From Polyrhizophydium stewartii (lineage: Eukaryota; Chytridiomycota; Chytridiomycetes; Rhizophydiales), in the NCBI GenBank assembly GCA_027604665.1, contig JADGIZ010000449.1, positions 1 to 13,467 of the forward strand: DNA of 13,467 nt, in the 5' to 3' direction. Made by a program: the position numbers and the translations under genes. Under the pieces are notes generated by a model that was not told the origin of the DNA, searched no databases, and saw only the letters and a list, made by a program, of their open reading frames with translations. This document shows, piece by piece, positions 10,752 to 13,467 of this stretch (the first letter of the stretch is position 1; every line of letters starts with the position of its first letter).

Positions 10752-10782
10752 ACAGCGTCGGCGCAGCGCGCAGCTGGCACGT
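10752..10782. other. 31-bp convergent gap between EMC7 and DML1 stops
   Basis: The EMC7 TGA ends at 10751 and the TAA of DML1 on the minus strand occupies 10785-10783. The remaining 31 bases are GC-rich and hold no poly(A) hexamer or T-rich tract. The mature 3' ends of the two mRNAs very likely extend into each other's coding region. Confidence 0.6.
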
Positions 10783-13298
10783 TTACTCGGGCTCGCCGCC
10801 ATACGCCTCGCACAAAGTTTCGAGGTCCTCGCGCGCGGCCGCAAAGTCGGACCGCTCGAGGCCGAACCGGGTGCCGCTGCCGAACGCGGTCAGCAGCCAG
10901 CCGTCCCTGGGTGATATGTCGAGCGATTGGATGGCCCGCTCAAAGAGCGGACGCAGCGCCGGGCCGGTGTGTGCGCGCACATGCACGGCGCACTGGGTCA
11001 CGGCATCGTGCTCCTTGCCGTCGGCCACGCTGTCGTGCACGAGACCGCCTGCGGTGACTGTCGGCGCAAAGAGCTGCGGGAAGCTTGCGTGCACCGGGAA
11101 GGGCAGCTCTGCAACGACGCTGTCGGGCCCGCATGTGAGCACCGACAGCCGTGCATATCAGGTCCGAACAGTGCACGGCGCTGCACCTCTGCGCGAATGC
11201 GGGACCGCTATCGCGGGCAAACTGGGCAAGGATCTGCCGCACTTGCGTCTGCGTGTGCGGGCTTGGCCGTCGCCCGTCAGCAAGCACAACTATCACGCTG
11301 TCGCCTTCAAACACGCAGCAAGACATACAGCTCGTTGGCGCCGAGCTCCTGTGTCCGCAGAGCAGCAGCGACACCGCGAAAGACCGAAAGCGACGCCAGC
11401 GCATCGCGGTCCATCTGGATTGCGCGTCAGTCGCAGATTCTTGGCAACGTGGTATCCACCGCGTCAACCCACGGCGTCATACGGCGTGCCGAGCGTCAGA
11501 TCCCAGGCGTGCTCGTAGCGGCCTCTGCTCGAGATCGAGAAGACCTGCTCGAGCGGCGCGGATCTGTCGGCGGGCAGAGGAACAGGCAGCGACAGGGACA
11601 GCGCCGCGGCTGTCGTCTCGGCGCGGGGGTTGAGCAGGCTCGCCAGGTCGTGCATGTCGAGGCGCGAGTCTGTTTTCAACCTGCAGGCCTGTCAGCCGCC
11701 TTCACGAGCGGATGCGTCGGGGCCGTGCGCACCGGAACGGAAGCGACAGCGTGTCGAGGCCCGCAGCCACGTAGCCGCTCCATGCGTATGTCGATGTCTG
11801 GCCGTTAGATTGGAGTCAGCAGTGCATGCGAGCGCTCGCAGCAGACGACAAGGCCGATGGCACTCGCCTGCGGCACGAGGTGCATATGCCACCGGCCCGA
11901 GCCGAGCCGAGAAGGACTCGGCGCACGGAGAGGGATGTACAGGCTGCTCGCTTCGCTCATGCACTTGAGCGTGAGCGCGCGGTTGACTTTCTGGACAAGC
12001 TGCTGCTCCTGCACGCATGCGGACCGTCAGAGATCGTGGCATGGCAGAGCTCCGCAGCGCACGGCTCCGCACATTCGACAGCCCGCCGGTGTCGGGCAGC
12101 GCAAGGCCAAACACGATCCGGGCCTTCTTTGGGTATTCCTCCGCCAGCGTCTCGAGAACGGCGGCCGAGAGACCAGAGAAGCCGTCGAACGTGTCGACGA
12201 TTGCCTGAAAGCCCTGGGGCGAGTCTGCCTCTTCCATAAAGAAGCGAATGCGTTCGTCGACTAGATCATTGATCTGCAGTCGCTCGGCAGTCAGCATCTG
12301 TGGGCACGCCAAACAGTGCAACTGCAGCTGGCCGCAGCGAGCCGCGCACCATGTCGAGCTCGTCAAACACCTCGCGGCCGCGCGAGAATGTCAGGAAGCG
12401 GTTGTTCTCGTCGTTGTGCGTGTGGGACAACAGCTCAAAGATGGTCTTTGGGTGGTAGAACGGCGCATTGAAGTCGGACCAGACCCGCACCGCCTGGGAC
12501 AGCTGGGCCGAGAACGACGTGGGCGGGTTGGCGAGCATCTGTGCACGAAGGCGAGCGTCAGCTCCTCGGTCGGCCGGTCGACTCGCTCACGCAGCGGCAG
12601 CTCACGGCAGGATCGTTGAGAGACTCGAGAAAGGCGTTGCTTGGGGCCGGGTCCGACTCGAAGACCTGCATGGCGCCGCTCCTGATGGTGTCGGGCGAGC
12701 GATCAGCGGGCCGGCGACCGGGTCGGCGACAGGGCGATGCGCACCATGCATGCAGCTGCCGTGGGTTCTCGCTGGGCTCGTAGAGATCGCTGGCCTGGCG
12801 CAGCGTGCCGAGGCTGCCTGTCCGCAGGCCGGGCCCGAGCAGAGGGCGGCAGGCAGCGTCAGTCGCTGCCCGAGCGAGCCGCGGCCGTCCCGCCATCGCT
12901 CTCGCCTTTCAGGTCGCAGATGACCAGCCTTGGCGTGAACGTCGACTCGCCCTGCGGCCGGATGCCGGCGTCAGCGAGGCGGGGGGCGGGGGAGGCATGC
13001 GTCGAGACGGGTGATCGGCAGCGAGGCTGCGGGCTGCCCGCCTCTCCGGTGCGCACCTTGTAGTTCTCGCCCGCACGGAAGAGCACGTCGTGGTCGACCT
13101 CGCTGCTGTCGCCTCCCGCCCACTCCATGATGGCCGTCTGCACGGCCGCCGACGTCCACACGGCCGCTGCCGTCAGCATGGCAGCAGCGGGCTGCACGCC
13201 GAGAGTCTCGCCATGCACGGCACCTGCGTGTTCCAGAAGTGCGTGCCGACGAAGCTCGCCGCATGGCCGAGCTGCAGCGTGACGACCTCCCGACCCAT
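10783..13298 (-). CDS. DML1: Misato/DML1 tubulin-like mitochondrial distribution protein
   Basis: Member of the Misato/DML1 family, tubulin-related proteins needed for mitochondrial inheritance and morphology (yeast Dml1, human MSTO1). Deduced exons (minus strand): 13298-13224, 13137-13057, 12951-12906, 12817-12745, 12681-12606, 12538-12350, 12273-12073, 12008-11877, 11797-11733, 11680-11473, 11414-11313, 11248-11187, 11119-10783. They give 548 residues (human 570, yeast 475). The start MGREVVTLQLGH...FVGTHFWNTQ is the diagnostic N-terminus. Then come DVLFRAG and FTPRLVICDLKG (residues about 43-68), VRVWSDF with YHPK (134-150), MEEADSPQGFQ and DGFSG (193-214, the tubulin-like core), AAGLDTLSLPFR (302-313), SVFRGV, ILAQF, FPQLF and a C-terminal REDLETLCEAYGG. 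Twelve introns of 52-105 nt interrupt it, one with a GC donor. Donors of introns 8 and 11 were chosen by frame and alignment to the family and could shift slightly. Confidence 0.92.
12818..12905 (-). other. Probable GC-AG intron (DML1 intron 3)
   Basis: The exon ends ...CTGAAAG and the intron starts GCGAGA. It carries a CGACTGACG branch-like site and ends GGACAG, 88 nt in all. Splicing here joins DLK to GSLGTLRQ and restores the family-typical DLKGSL segment. There is no GT anywhere from the DLK codons to the CTGAC branch site, so a GT donor is not available. Reading through would reach a stop at the TGA inside the branch site. Confidence 0.75.
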
Positions 13299-13467
13299 TG
13301 AGTGTTGCGGACCGACAGCGATAAAGCTGGTAAGCAATCTTGGTTTCTTTGAAAGATCAAAGTGTGTAGCAACGGCTGCACATCATGCTCGAGCATGTTG
13401 TTGGCGGCACAGGTGCGGCGGGCCGTCCTGCTTGGGCATGGGCTTGCCTTCCTCGTCAAACTGCTGA
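13299..13467 (-). promoter_or_regulatory. DML1 upstream region
   Basis: The bases just upstream of the DML1 start (about 13318-13365) are the most AT-rich part of the window and include a dyad, CTTTGAAAGATCAAAG, at 13347-13362. A perfect 14-bp palindrome CATGCTCGAGCATG lies at 13384-13397. Position suggests the DML1 promoter and 5' leader, but no TATA or CCAAT element is clear. No function is assigned to the dyads. Confidence 0.35.
13383..13466 (-). CDS. Possible C-terminal end of another minus-strand gene (partial)
   Basis: An open stretch enters from the window's right edge and runs 27 codons to a TGA at 13385-13383. The first half (QQFDEEGKPMPKQDGPPHL) uses G/C-ending codons like the real genes here. 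The last codons (CAA CAA CAT GCT CGA GCA) do not, so the true end or an intron boundary may lie near 13410. No family is recognised. If real, the gene would be in tandem with DML1, with its stop about 85 bases before the DML1 start. Confidence 0.2.
   Translation of the reverse strand, partial: QQFDEEGKPMPKQDGPPHLCRQQHARA

Overview
The window is a GC-rich, intron-bearing eukaryotic segment, almost certainly from a fungus. Four protein-coding genes can be read end to end once introns are removed. In order they are a Vps10/sortilin-family sorting receptor (+, 160-7662), an RNF220-type RING E3 ubiquitin ligase (-, 9482-7784), the ER membrane complex subunit EMC7 (+, 9537-10751) and a Misato/DML1 tubulin-like protein (-, 13298-10783). 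There are no rRNA, tRNA, CRISPR or transposon signals.

Evidence for a fungus: the receptor carries several Vps10 domains in tandem (the yeast arrangement), introns are mostly 52-105 nt with CTGAC/CTAAC branch-like motifs near the 3' splice site, and genes are tightly packed. An RNF220 orthologue, a family best known from animals, would fit an early-diverging (for example chytrid-like) fungus better than a yeast. This is inference and I cannot name the species. I deduced 29 introns. Their 5' splice sites are strongly biased to GTG (23 of 29) and especially GTGCG (14 of 29); only two begin GTA, and one is a probable GC-AG intron.

Layout: the genes alternate in strand. VPS10 and RNF220 converge with 121 bp between stop codons. 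RNF220 and EMC7 diverge from a gap of only 54 bp between start codons. EMC7 and DML1 converge with 31 bp between stop codons. The 159 bases before VPS10 hold two small upstream ORFs. The last ~170 bases hold the DML1 upstream region and perhaps the tail of another minus-strand gene.

Functionally these are housekeeping genes: Golgi-to-vacuole/endosome cargo sorting (VPS10), ubiquitin ligation (RNF220-like), membrane-protein insertion at the ER (EMC7) and mitochondrial distribution/morphology (DML1). They do not form a single pathway. The most unusual content is the triplicated Vps10 domain, the RNF220 homologue, the atypical splice donors and the extreme gene compaction. I see no evidence for an undescribed multi-gene system.
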